Below, piece by piece: positions 17,449-26,354 of a stretch of 64,000 nucleotides of DNA; the first letter of the stretch is position 1, and each line of letters starts with the position of its first letter. The stretch spans positions 1 to 64,000 of the forward strand of contig JABIHH010000031.1 in assembly GCA_018649725.1 (NCBI GenBank), in the 5' to 3' direction. Position numbers and translations under genes: made by a program. The notes below the pieces were generated by a model, which was not told the origin of the DNA, ran no database searches, and saw nothing but the letters and a program-made list of their open reading frames with translations. Source of the stretch: Rhodospirillaceae bacterium. GTDB lineage: Bacteria; Pseudomonadota; Alphaproteobacteria; Rhodospirillales; UBA2165.

Positions 17449-19554
17449 ATGATTGATCCGCAAATTTCTCTACCAAGCTTGCCGGATACATCTGAGACAG
17501 CCGAGGCGCTTATAGCCACCGGCAATTACGCTTACGCCTTTCACAAAGCAGAGGACCCAGTAACACGGGCTTCGGCTCAAATTATGTGTGGTGCAATCGG
17601 TGGCGGGTTGGCGATCCTGGATGACGCATTAGAATTATCCGACGAGGCTCGGCTTATTCAAGCCTACGGCCATTGGTGCTTGGGTGTGCCAGAGCGCGCC
17701 TTGGAAATTCTGAAAGGCGTTAAGGGCGATCAAGCCCGCCAATTTGAGAAGATTGTCACAGAAGGCGCTGCGGTGCTGATCTGTGCCGAACCGACGGCTG
17801 AGCGCTTAGAGAGCTTTGACAACATCAAGCTGACATACCAATCCATCGAACCCGATCACTATGGTGAGACAATATCGTTCGAATTTCCGATACCGGATTT
17901 GATCGTCGGCTTCAATGTCTCGGGCATCAATTTGCCCAGCAATATTTTTGATCTTGAGTGTCCGACAGCTTTTTGGGTTGGTGATCACGATTTTTTCTAC
18001 GCGACACGGCAGGCCGATTTTTCACGGGCGACAATCTTGGTCGCAAATAGCGCCGGCGAACATGTCGAACTGAGTGAACACTATCAGGCACGGGTCGTCT
18101 CTTTTCCTGGCCACGAAACCTACAGCAAGGGGAATGAGTTCCCAAATTTTCCCGACAGCAAAAATATCGATATCGGTTATACGGGACGTGCTTTTGTGCC
18201 CTATATGCGAGACAAAGCTCAATTTCTCTTTCAACTTGCAACCATCGATGATCCTGATTTGAAAATTAGTATTTGCGATGGCTATCTTGCTGAAGAGGCG
18301 TTTGTCGAGAGGATGCGGGAAAGCAAGTTCGTGCCGCTTTTTTGGCGCTATGGTGGCGGAATTCAAACCCGCGCCATTGACGCGCTTCGCCAAGGTGCTT
18401 TCGTCCTGTCACCAGAAGCTTTGACGAGCGGAGAATTGCTGGGCGGCGATGGTGCGGGATTTGTCAGTATATGCGATGAGCATCCGGCAGAGTTGGCTGA
18501 ACAACAACTGGCTGGTTTTGACGAGCGCCTGGCATTGTACCGCGAAAACGAAAGCCAGATCGATGGACAGTTCAAAGATCTCTTCTGGCCGGAACCTGCG
18601 CGGGGGCAAAGATTTATCAAATTCTGCCTGTTCCAGTCAATCTTAGCGGGACTGCAACAGACGAGCTCGGATACAACGCTGCCTTTGCCGGCAGAGCTCA
18701 GAGGCTACAATCCAAGTGAAGCGATTGACGTTTATACCGCAATTGCCAAGCACAATATGGCCGCCGCAGAGAAATCCGTCGCGCATTACAACTTCGCCGC
18801 CGCCGCCGCCTTTTATGCCGCGACGGTTGGTGATGGCAATGAGGAATTGGCGCATTACGCGTTGGATATTTATGCGCTAGGACAAGAAGCTTGTCCCGCC
18901 AACATGGTACTAAAATTTAACGCGGCCCGCGTGCTCTGGACGTTTGGCGCGAGACCAGAGGCGTCGGTTTTATTTGGTGAGTTGGCCCGCTCTGATAAAA
19001 GTCTGGAATTCGACCCCAAAGACGCTTTGTTGAGCCATCGCATGCGACACCTCGCTGATATGTTTAACTATGGGGATTATTTGCAAGCCGCTTTGAGTGA
19101 TCCAAATCTGGCTCAAACCATGATCCAGTCTTGTGCACTCACATATCTTGGTGTCTTGGCGTTTGATACCGATCAGGCGGTTGAGGCCAGGGCTTTTTTT
19201 GAAAAAGCGATCACTCTGTCGGCGGTAAATTTTCCAGCCTACCAACATTTGGCAAAAGTACTTGATCATCTATCGGCTGGGGCAACAGATATTTTAGGAG
19301 CCTTTTACCAAGCGGTGAATTTATATCCGCCGATTTTGCGGGAGCTTTTATCTATTGGGGTGGCCGCCGAGTTGGCCAATGGCCAGCAAGACCGGGCAGC
19401 ATTTTTACTCAATCAGGGGGTGCTGTATCATCATCGGGTGTGTGACGCCGAGGGTCATGCGCTGCCTTTGGATGGGCGTTCGGCTGCCACGATAAAAGAA
19501 AACCGACATTTGTTGAAAGATTGGATTGGCGAAGCATTTGACCAAATGCAGTAA
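17449..19554 (+). CDS. CgeB-like glycosyltransferase domain protein with TPR-rich C-terminus
   Basis: A 701-residue cytoplasmic protein. The middle part (about 180-390) resembles the second half of CgeB/group 1 glycosyltransferases, with DIGYTGRAF and FWRYGGGIQTRAIDALRQGAFVLSP. The C-terminal 240 residues are helical and read as tetratricopeptide-like units (for example LGVLAFDTDQAVEARAFFEKAI). The N-terminal 120 residues also look like helical repeats. I prefer the ATG at 17449 over the TTG at 17443. With the two following genes it forms a glycosyltransferase group; its sugar substrate is unknown. Confidence 0.7.
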   Translation: MIDPQISLPSLPDTSETAEALIATGNYAYAFHKAEDPVTRASAQIMCGAIGGGLAILDDALELSDEARLIQAYGHWCLGVPERALEILKGVKGDQARQFEKIVTEGAAVLICAEPTAERLESFDNIKLTYQSIEPDHYGETISFEFPIPDLIVGFNVSGINLPSNIFDLECPTAFWVGDHDFFYATRQADFSRATILVANSAGEHVELSEHYQARVVSFPGHETYSKGNEFPNFPDSKNIDIGYTGRAFVPYMRDKAQFLFQLATIDDPDLKISICDGYLAEEAFVERMRESKFVPLFWRYGGGIQTRAIDALRQGAFVLSPEALTSGELLGGDGAGFVSICDEHPAELAEQQLAGFDERLALYRENESQIDGQFKDLFWPEPARGQRFIKFCLFQSILAGLQQTSSDTTLPLPAELRGYNPSEAIDVYTAIAKHNMAAAEKSVAHYNFAAAAAFYAATVGDGNEELAHYALDIYALGQEACPANMVLKFNAARVLWTFGARPEASVLFGELARSDKSLEFDPKDALLSHRMRHLADMFNYGDYLQAALSDPNLAQTMIQSCALTYLGVLAFDTDQAVEARAFFEKAITLSAVNFPAYQHLAKVLDHLSAGATDILGAFYQAVNLYPPILRELLSIGVAAELANGQQDRAAFLLNQGVLYHHRVCDAEGHALPLDGRSAATIKENRHLLKDWIGEAFDQMQ

Positions 19555-19574
19555 GACACGGCACACTGGCTGAC

Positions 19575-20615
19575 ATGAACATCTCTGTGACCATAACGAC
19601 GGTTAACCGTGCGGATCGATTGGTGAGTGGTCTTGAGGCTTTGCTTGCCCAAGATTTTCCAAAATCTGATTTCGAGGTGATTGTCGCCGATAACGGCTCG
19701 ACCGACCCTACCAAAGATGTCTGTGACGACTACGCGTCTAAATTCGAGAACTTCACCTATCTTTATGATGCGCGGCCCGGGCAAATGGTGGGTTGGCATC
19801 GGGCGCTCAAGATCGCCCAAGGTGATATCACCTGCTTTATCGATGATGATGTTTCACCGGATTCGAGCTGGTTGGCTGGTGTTGCAGGCGCTTATCGTGA
19901 TTCGGAGGTCGGCCTCGCGACCGGGCCGATCAAGCTACACTATGAAACCCCGCCACCCGATTGGATTCAACACATGATAATTGGCGAGCCCGGCGCGCAA
20001 ACTTTGCCGGCTTTCGGGTTGTTGGATTCCGGCTCTGAGGTTAAAGAAATTCCGGGAAATTTTGTCTGGGGCACGAATTTTACGGTTCGCAAATCCTGTC
20101 TTTTGGAGGTTCAGGGGTTCCATCCCTGTGCCATGCCGGGACGCTTGTTAAAGTTTCATGGTGACGGTGAAGTCCATGTCGGCCGCTCGGTCGAAGCACT
20201 TGGGCACCGTGTATTATATCACCCCGAAGCCTCCGTGGTTCATCACATTCCGACCGCTCGTTTAACCTTGGGGGCAATCAAATCGAAATTCATCACCACT
20301 GGCTATACTCGGTCTTTTGCCTTGCTGCGCCAATTGCGAGACGTCTATGAATTGCCGGGTGAGGAGGAATTTCAGGCCATGGCGCTGCGTTATTTCCCGA
20401 AGCCTGACACCGTGCCGGAAGAATTAATCCAGACAATACAAGACGGCCTGACATTCGGTGTCAGTCATCACTTGAAATGTTTTGCCGAAGATGCCGCGTT
20501 CAGAGAATGGGTGTTGCACGATAATTATCTCGATCTGGATAAATGTTATGTTCATCCAGAGCTGTTAGACTCTGGTGCTCTACAAGATGAAACCGATTGG
20601 CGGTCCGGCCAATGA
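19575..20615 (+). CDS. Family 2 glycosyltransferase
   Basis: A GT-A fold glycosyltransferase of 346 residues. The N-terminal nucleotide-sugar motif is VTITTVNRADRLVSGLEAL with VIVADNGSTDPT, and the metal-binding DxD is CFIDDDVSPDSSW (about residues 93-99). A later segment (about 150-190) holds the acceptor domain with PGNFVWGTNFTVRK. There is no membrane helix, so it acts in the cytoplasm. It lies 20 bases after the preceding gene in the same direction. Confidence 0.92.
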   Translation: MNISVTITTVNRADRLVSGLEALLAQDFPKSDFEVIVADNGSTDPTKDVCDDYASKFENFTYLYDARPGQMVGWHRALKIAQGDITCFIDDDVSPDSSWLAGVAGAYRDSEVGLATGPIKLHYETPPPDWIQHMIIGEPGAQTLPAFGLLDSGSEVKEIPGNFVWGTNFTVRKSCLLEVQGFHPCAMPGRLLKFHGDGEVHVGRSVEALGHRVLYHPEASVVHHIPTARLTLGAIKSKFITTGYTRSFALLRQLRDVYELPGEEEFQAMALRYFPKPDTVPEELIQTIQDGLTFGVSHHLKCFAEDAAFREWVLHDNYLDLDKCYVHPELLDSGALQDETDWRSGQ

Positions 20616-20639
20616 TTAACGTGTGAGTTATGAGTTAGC

Positions 20640-21800
20640 ATGAGAATAATTGAAAACCGGACAGGCAACTCTCTTACCAGACCGCTTCGTATTCTTTCTC
20701 TCTTGCGCGGACAATGGGATGGTCAACGCGAACCGGCCCTTCAGGCTTTGGCGGATATGGGCCATGAAGTTATCTATGTTGATCAATTGCTGCCCTTGGA
20801 TGGTTATCAAAAGCTTGTTCAACGGATTGATTTTGACGTCGCGGTGCTGTGGGGAAACTCGCTGCAGAATTTGCTGAACTCGTTTGACGGCAATCTATTC
20901 CTGGATGAGGCCAATATCCCCTATGTTACACTGTGGACGGATCATCCAAGCAAGCATTTGCCGCTCCTAGAGCGGGTTAAAACTTCCAATCATAAAGCGA
21001 TGTTCATTCCAGACAGCCAGGCTCTGGCGCAATTTCAAAATCTGGGTTGGGAGAATGTATTTTATCTGCCGCCCTGGCATATCGATCCCGACATTTTTAA
21101 GCCGATGCCACGTGTCCCAGAACTCGCTTTTGAAATCAGCTTTGCTGCGACACTTATTTCCTATGAGGCCGAGCGAGCTAAATGGCGGGAAGGCTTTTCT
21201 GATGAGATGAATGCGGCAGCAGATAAAATTGTTGCTAAGGGGCGGGCGACAAAAGATTTCGTCGATGTTGTTGAATCGGCAGGCACCGATTTTGGCGCAA
21301 CAACTGAGGCCTTTTCCAAGATCGCCCACGCTATGCATTACGAACAAAAAGCCCTGGCCCGTGAATATCTAATCGAGGCAATGGGCGAGCAGGAGCTCCA
21401 CATTGTCGGCATTGGCTCAGCGGCAACAAACCGTGCAAACATCATCCTGCATGAGGGCCGGGAGTGGGACGACTTGTCGCCGCTGTTTTGTTCCTCGGCG
21501 ATCAATCTCAATTTAACCCAATGGCCGAATTCCTGTCATCATCGGGTGTTTCAAATCACTGCCAGCGGTGCGTTCGTGCTGACAGATTGGCGCGATGATG
21601 CAATCTCTTTGTTTGAACCTAACGAAGAGGCGGTTTATTTTAAATCACTTGATGAACTACCATCGCTTTTTGAGCGATATTTGAATGATCCTGAAGCACG
21701 AGCACGCATTGCCGCTGCTGGTCGCAAACGGTTCTTGGCCGAGCATACCGCCACCCATCGGATGGCAGAATTGAGTGCAAAATTATATGATCTATTGTGA
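20640..21800 (+). CDS. CgeB-like (GT4-type) glycosyltransferase
   Basis: A 386-residue protein with an N-terminal domain like DUF3880 (RILSLLRGQWDGQREPALQAL, read in part; VTLWTDHPSKHLP) and a C-terminal group 1 domain (NLTQWPNSCHHRVFQITASGAFVLTD, in part; DEAIS-like LFEPNEEAVYF). Proteins of this sort are annotated CgeB or spore-maturation-like but in Proteobacteria act as glycosyltransferases. The ribosome binding site is weak. The gene is probably co-transcribed with the GT2 gene and the following dehydrogenase. Confidence 0.82.
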   Translation: MRIIENRTGNSLTRPLRILSLLRGQWDGQREPALQALADMGHEVIYVDQLLPLDGYQKLVQRIDFDVAVLWGNSLQNLLNSFDGNLFLDEANIPYVTLWTDHPSKHLPLLERVKTSNHKAMFIPDSQALAQFQNLGWENVFYLPPWHIDPDIFKPMPRVPELAFEISFAATLISYEAERAKWREGFSDEMNAAADKIVAKGRATKDFVDVVESAGTDFGATTEAFSKIAHAMHYEQKALAREYLIEAMGEQELHIVGIGSAATNRANIILHEGREWDDLSPLFCSSAINLNLTQWPNSCHHRVFQITASGAFVLTDWRDDAISLFEPNEEAVYFKSLDELPSLFERYLNDPEARARIAAAGRKRFLAEHTATHRMAELSAKLYDLL

Positions 21801-21809
21801 GAGTAAAAA

Positions 21810-22823
21810 ATGAAAGCCGCCCTATTAACTGAACCGAGTAAAATTTCAATATCCGATATGCCGATGCCTGTCTGTGGTGATGGGCAGGTCTTGGTCAAGA
21901 TCAGCCATGTTGGTATTTGCGGCACGGACACCAAAATTTTTGATGGCGGCATTCCCTCGAACATGCCTTTGGTGATGGGCCATGAGGCGGTTGGCGAGAT
22001 TGTCGAAGGTCAGGCCGAGGATGGCTCCAGCCCGGGTGATCCGGTTATCATTGATCCGGTGCTGCATTGTGGCAATTGTTTCTATTGCGACAAAGGCGAT
22101 ACGCATCTCTGTGAAAATGGCGGACTTGTTGGCCGGGAAGTTGATGGTGTGTTTGCTGAGTATTTTCTGGCACCCGCCGGTAATGTGTTTGCCCTAGGCA
22201 CCAAAATAGACCGTGCTGCGGCGCCCTTGATCCAAGTTATGACCACCGTGTTGCATGCGCAAAACCGAGCCAAAATTCAAACGGGTGAAGTCGTCGTCGT
22301 GTTAGGGCTTGGCGTCACCGGCCTTTTGCAAATTCAAGTCGCAAAAGCGCTCGGCGCGAAAGTGGTTATCGGCGTCTCGCGCAATGCCTATAAGCGTGGC
22401 CTTGCAGATAAAATGGGCGCCGATGTTACGGCTGAGCATGGTGAGGATGCCAAGCAAAAAGTTTTGGAGTTGACCGAGGGCCGGGGTGCCGACGTGGTAA
22501 TCGAAGCCGTTGGCTATATCTCCGTGTTGGCCGAAGCAATGGACATCGCGCGCATTGGCGGGCGCATCATCCCGTTCGGTATCTATGCTGCGCTCGAAGG
22601 CAAATTACCGTTCTACCAATTTTATTTTAAAGAACTCAACATCATCAATGCCCGCGCTGCCCTACCATCGGATTTTCCGGCCTGCATCAAACTTGTCGAG
22701 GAAGGCAAAGTCGACCTCGGCCCCTTCATCACCCACACCTATTCACTGGATGAGCTCTCCGAAGCCATCAAACACCTCATGGCCCCCAGCGATGAGCGAT
22801 TAAAAGTTATACTGGAAGTCTAA
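21810..22823 (+). CDS. Zinc-binding medium-chain dehydrogenase
   Basis: A 337-residue alcohol/polyol dehydrogenase of the MDR superfamily. Catalytic zinc ligands are in HVGICGTD and MGHEAVGE; the structural zinc loop is CGNCFYCDKGDTHLC. The NAD(P)-binding region starts VVVLGLGVTGLLQ. It follows the CgeB-like gene by 9 bases and could make or use a sugar precursor, or simply be a threonine/sorbitol dehydrogenase relative. Its stop codon overlaps by four bases the end of the convergent next gene. Confidence 0.9.
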   Translation: MKAALLTEPSKISISDMPMPVCGDGQVLVKISHVGICGTDTKIFDGGIPSNMPLVMGHEAVGEIVEGQAEDGSSPGDPVIIDPVLHCGNCFYCDKGDTHLCENGGLVGREVDGVFAEYFLAPAGNVFALGTKIDRAAAPLIQVMTTVLHAQNRAKIQTGEVVVVLGLGVTGLLQIQVAKALGAKVVIGVSRNAYKRGLADKMGADVTAEHGEDAKQKVLELTEGRGADVVIEAVGYISVLAEAMDIARIGGRIIPFGIYAALEGKLPFYQFYFKELNIINARAALPSDFPACIKLVEEGKVDLGPFITHTYSLDELSEAIKHLMAPSDERLKVILEV

Positions 22824-23848
22824 ATGACGAGGGCGGCGCGGCCGATGACCTCGCCTTTTTCGACGAGGTCGTGGACGATTTCGGCTTCTTCGAGGGGGCG
22901 GATCTCGGTGACGATCGGCCAAACCTCTTTGCGCACCATGAGATCGTAGGTTTCTAATATCTCAAGCGGCGAGACATAGCGGCTGCCGAGCACATCGATT
23001 TCATTGGTGAGCAGGTGTTTGGCCTCGATCTCGAAGGTTTCGCCGGCGCCGCCTAAGGTGACCATGCGGCCGTGTTTACCGAGCGATTGGACGGACTGTT
23101 CGAGCGTGACTTTGGCCGAAACATAATCAACGGCGACATCAACGCCTTTGCCGCCGGTAAGATCCATCAGGGCTTCAACAACGTTTTCCTTGGAGGCATC
23201 GACAACTTCATCGGCGCCGACTTCCTTACAGGTATCGAACTTATTGGCTTTGGTATCGACGGCTATCACTCGGGCATTGGCCCATTTGGCGAGCATGAGT
23301 TGGTGAATGCCGAGCCCACCACCTGCACCAAAGACCGCGACGGTTTCACCGGGCTTGATGCGGGCGCGCTTGAGCACTTTATAGGGAGTCGCCAGGGCGT
23401 CCACTGCGACACCGACATGCGCCGGCTGGTTTTCCCAGTCGAGGCCGTCGGGTAATTTGACGAACCAGCGTTCCGGCAGCTTGATATATTCCGCATAGCC
23501 GCCATCGATTTCCTTGCCGACATAACCGCCGTGATTTTCGCAATGCGGCTGTAGGTTGGCGCGGCAATATTTGCAATGGCCACAATTCATGTAGAAATAA
23601 GAGGTTACGATATCACCGATGGAAAGGCCATCGACGCCCTCACCAATTTCGACAATTTCAGCGCAAATTTCATGGCCAATGATGCGCGGGAAGGTTGCCG
23701 GCGTACGTCCGGCCTTCCAATGCTGGATCGTTAGACCTGAGCCGCAAGCATAGACCTTGGCAACCGCTTCACCGGGGCCGGCAACCGGGTCTGGCACGTC
23801 CTTTAAAATGAACGGCGTTTTTGGGGCATCAAGTACCATCGCTTTCAT
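22820..23848 (-). CDS. Zinc-binding medium-chain dehydrogenase
   Basis: A second MDR enzyme, 342 residues, only distantly like its neighbour. Zinc ligands are in YACGSGLT, IGHEICAE and the structural loop CGHCKYCRANLQPHC; the cofactor site is VAVFGAGGGLGIHQ. It lies 4 bases downstream of an acyl-CoA dehydrogenase gene on the same strand, suggesting one transcript for the oxidation of an alcohol or enoyl compound derived from an acyl-CoA. The exact substrate is not visible. Confidence 0.9.
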   Translation of the reverse strand: MKAMVLDAPKTPFILKDVPDPVAGPGEAVAKVYACGSGLTIQHWKAGRTPATFPRIIGHEICAEIVEIGEGVDGLSIGDIVTSYFYMNCGHCKYCRANLQPHCENHGGYVGKEIDGGYAEYIKLPERWFVKLPDGLDWENQPAHVGVAVDALATPYKVLKRARIKPGETVAVFGAGGGLGIHQLMLAKWANARVIAVDTKANKFDTCKEVGADEVVDASKENVVEALMDLTGGKGVDVAVDYVSAKVTLEQSVQSLGKHGRMVTLGGAGETFEIEAKHLLTNEIDVLGSRYVSPLEILETYDLMVRKEVWPIVTEIRPLEEAEIVHDLVEKGEVIGRAALVI

Positions 23849-23852
23849 ATCA

Positions 23853-25037
23853 TCAATCCTTAAACATGAAGTTGGCAGCTTTCAGGAACAACGTGCGGTT
23901 AACACCGTCGGAATGCAGAAAGGCGGCTGAGTCGCGGACCAGCTTTTCAACACCGAATTCCTTCATATAGCCGTGCCCACCATGAATTTCGAGGCACCAG
24001 GTGGCGATTTTCCAGGCGGCTTGCGACGCCATGGTTTTTGGCAGCACTCCCAGTGTCTTATCCCAGCCTTCGTCCTGATGGTCAGCCAGATAACAGGCGC
24101 GGTGGGTGTAGGAGCGCGATGCATCGATTAGCATGCGCATTTCAGCAAGTTGCGCACGAATACCATCATGCTCGATCAGGGGTTTGCCACCTTGCACGCG
24201 AATTTTGGCCCAGTCGACGGCCTTGGCAAAGCACGCCTCGGCAACGCCAGTAATACTGGCCGCCGCATAGGCGTTACTTTGTGGGAAAAATTCAGCTAAT
24301 ACGCCAAAGCCTTTGCCGACTTCACCGACAACATTTTCATCCGGCAAGAAGCAATCTTGGAAAACCAGCTCAGCGTTATTGGCGAGGCGTTCGCCCATCT
24401 TGTCGTGGACGCGACCGATCGAAAAACCTTCGCGGTCGCGCTCCAGCAAGAAGCACGTGCTGCCTTCGGCGAGCGGCGCACCCTTTTCGGTCTGGATAAA
24501 CACCAGATAAAAGCTTGAGCGATTGCCGTTGGAGATAAAGTGCTTCATGCCATTGACGATCCAGCCGCCTTCGGTCTTCTCAGCCGTGGTGCGGAAGGGG
24601 GTCGGGTGGGGGATGAAGTAGTTTGACGCATTGTCCGGCTCGGTGATGCCGATACCCAGCATACCGCGGGGATCTTCGGCGAACCCAGGCAGCACGCGGG
24701 CTTTTTGCTCCTCATTGAGGGCGGCTTGCATGATCTGGGCAATTTTGAGGGTTTGGGCGAAGATCACCGAGACACCGAGATCGCCCTTGCCAAGCTCCTC
24801 AATGACCATCGATGTGGTCAGCGAATCCGTGCCGAGGCCGCCATATTCTTCTGCCAGTGTCATTTGGCGGATACCAACCTCGTGGGCTTTTTCAACTATT
24901 TCCCAGGAATAACTTTCTTCCGGGTCGGTATTGGCATCAAGCTCAGCCGATCTTGGGGTTACTTCGTCTTCAACAAAGCGCCGAACGGTTTCGAGAATAG
25001 CGCGTTGGTCGTCGGTTTGAATAAATATATCTTGCAT
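23853..25037 (-). CDS. Acyl-CoA dehydrogenase
   Basis: A 394-residue FAD enzyme that introduces a double bond into an acyl-CoA. The three family domains are present: the N-terminal helical part (about 1-115), the beta domain with GIGITEPDNASNYFI and IVNGMKHFISNGN, and the C-terminal helical part with EIHGGHGYMKEFGVEKLVRD. The start has GGGAGGGACCA just upstream. It leads the two-gene operon with the zinc dehydrogenase. Confidence 0.94.
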   Translation of the reverse strand: MQDIFIQTDDQRAILETVRRFVEDEVTPRSAELDANTDPEESYSWEIVEKAHEVGIRQMTLAEEYGGLGTDSLTTSMVIEELGKGDLGVSVIFAQTLKIAQIMQAALNEEQKARVLPGFAEDPRGMLGIGITEPDNASNYFIPHPTPFRTTAEKTEGGWIVNGMKHFISNGNRSSFYLVFIQTEKGAPLAEGSTCFLLERDREGFSIGRVHDKMGERLANNAELVFQDCFLPDENVVGEVGKGFGVLAEFFPQSNAYAAASITGVAEACFAKAVDWAKIRVQGGKPLIEHDGIRAQLAEMRMLIDASRSYTHRACYLADHQDEGWDKTLGVLPKTMASQAAWKIATWCLEIHGGHGYMKEFGVEKLVRDSAAFLHSDGVNRTLFLKAANFMFKD

Positions 25038-25104
25038 TGGTCCCTCCCAGTTACTGATCAGATGATCATTAATTAGAGGCTGAAATGCAAGCTGTTTAGG
25101 AGGT

Positions 25105-25416
25105 TTAGCTCGTAATATCGAGCAGCGAGCCGATCAGCTCATCCATGGTTGTGATGACTTCGGCATTGGCGCTGTAGGAGGTTTTGGCTTGGATCATGGT
25201 GACGAATTCTGTCGCTAGATCGACGTTGCCGCCCTCAACAATGGCCGCGCTAACACCCGCTTGATTTTCACCAGCAATTTGGCTGAAGGTACGCACTTCC
25301 TTGGCTTCGTAGGTTTCGGTATTTGCATTGATGACATTATTGGCCGCAATACGAAACTGAAGCTGGCTCGCATGGAGGCCGGAAACGGCAGCTGAAAGGG
25401 CACCTGAAACACTCAA
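25105..25416 (-). CDS. Miniature flagellar-rod-like protein
   Basis: A 103-residue protein that joins the two conserved ends of flagellar rod/hook proteins (FlgB, FlgC, FlgG class) without the usual middle domain. The N-terminal half (ALSAAVSGLHASQLQFRIAANN) matches the rod start motif with ANNV and NANT; the C-terminal half (GNVDLATEFVTMIQAK and YSANAEVITTMDELIGSLLDI, split) matches the rod C-terminal motif. The start is TTG with only GGTGG upstream. No other flagellar gene is near. It might be a reduced rod part or a relic. Confidence 0.75.
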   Translation of the reverse strand: MSVSGALSAAVSGLHASQLQFRIAANNVINANTETYEAKEVRTFSQIAGENQAGVSAAIVEGGNVDLATEFVTMIQAKTSYSANAEVITTMDELIGSLLDITS

Positions 25417-25534
25417 AATCTAAATCCACCGATTGGTTTTGAATTGTCTGGATTATAGGGAATTACGGCGGCCCAAGCTATGACGGGTGTCACATCTAAG
25501 TAATTGCCTGACAGTCAGATATTAACCTTTTAAC

Positions 25535-25565
25535 AAAAAAAATGGGGCCGCGTGAGCGACCCCAT
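25535..25565 (-). terminator. Rho-independent terminator after urate-oxidase-N-like gene
   Basis: Read on the minus strand, ATGGGG-n-CGC pairs with GCG-n-CCCCAT around a short loop, followed by a run of eight T. It lies 27 bases after the stop of the 25592-26098 gene. Confidence 0.85.
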
Positions 25566-25591
25566 TCTGATTAAGCCCTAAACTTTAGTGT

Positions 25592-26098
25592 TTAGTATAG
25601 GTTTTGTGCAGATACCATTGCATAGAGCATTGGGATCGACAGCATGGTGTTGGTCCGTGAGGCCAAAGCGGCTGCGCGTGCAGCTTTTGGCTTATCTTCA
25701 GCGGCACATTCAACCAAACCAATAACTTTTTGCTGGTTAGGCCAAATGATGAACCAGACGTTGAACGCCATGATGATACCCATCCACATGCCGAAGCCGA
25801 TAGAGGCGTCGCGTGCGGCGCCACTGGTTAGACCAATTGACAAGCTATCCATGAAATAGCCGTTCATCCAAGCGAGCAGCAAACCAAAAACCAACGTTCC
25901 GAGCGCGGCCCAACGGAAGTAGAAGAGCGCGACCGGCATGATATGTTTCGGGATCGCAGGTTTAAGTTCATCCGGGATCGTTGGTACGGTTGGTGTTTGT
26001 ACAAAGTTAAAGTACCACAGCAAACCGACCCACATGACGCCACAAAGAACGTGTGCCCAACGGACGATGAAGGTCCAATATTCCATTCCAAATTCCAT
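25592..26098 (-). CDS. Urate oxidase N-terminal (PuuD-like) membrane protein
   Basis: A 168-residue membrane protein with about four helices (near 8-28, 52-75, 93-116, 148-166). It opens YWTFIVRWAHVLCGVMWVGLLWYFNF, read in part, which is the start motif of the Urate_ox_N/PuuD family, and contains FGMWMGIIMAFNVWFIIWPNQQKVI (in part). Full PuuD proteins are about twice as long with a cytochrome c domain, so this short form may not oxidise urate. GGGAGG lies seven bases before the ATG, just after the stop of the upstream 31-residue gene. The function is unknown. Confidence 0.8.
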   Translation of the reverse strand: MEFGMEYWTFIVRWAHVLCGVMWVGLLWYFNFVQTPTVPTIPDELKPAIPKHIMPVALFYFRWAALGTLVFGLLLAWMNGYFMDSLSIGLTSGAARDASIGFGMWMGIIMAFNVWFIIWPNQQKVIGLVECAAEDKPKAARAAALASRTNTMLSIPMLYAMVSAQNLY

Positions 26099-26111
26099 GA
26101 TCAGACCTCCC

Positions 26112-26207
26112 TTAAGTTGCGATTGCGTTGGTCAATAAGACCATCACAACGGTTAAAATTAGGCCACAGATGACTGTGCCAGTTAATGAATCTAGTGGAT
26201 TTCCCAT
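26112..26207 (-). CDS. 31-residue membrane microprotein
   Basis: A short open frame encoding MGNPLDSLTGTVICGLI and ending with VMVLLTNAIAT: an eight-residue polar start followed by one membrane helix. GAGGG lies six to eight bases before the ATG. Its stop is followed directly by the GGGAGG that serves the PuuD-like gene 13 bases downstream, so the two are surely one transcript and probably translationally coupled. A small subunit or stabiliser of the larger membrane protein is an inference. I do not recognise a family. Confidence 0.72.
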   Translation of the reverse strand: MGNPLDSLTGTVICGLILTVVMVLLTNAIAT

Positions 26208-26354
26208 AATTTTCCCTCTTTCTCCTGAGCTGAAAGTTAATACAATAAGGGCTTTTCCCTGGGCTATTATTATTCCAAACAGCCGGGTAAGTACACACAA
26301 TGGCGAGACTATTCGCCAGATGCTTACCGAATGCTTAACAGAACATGCTTATTT

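Noticed and set aside
25592-26098. Full urate hydroxylase PuuD
   Set aside because: The protein is far too short and has no cytochrome c domain, so only the N-terminal membrane family can be claimed.
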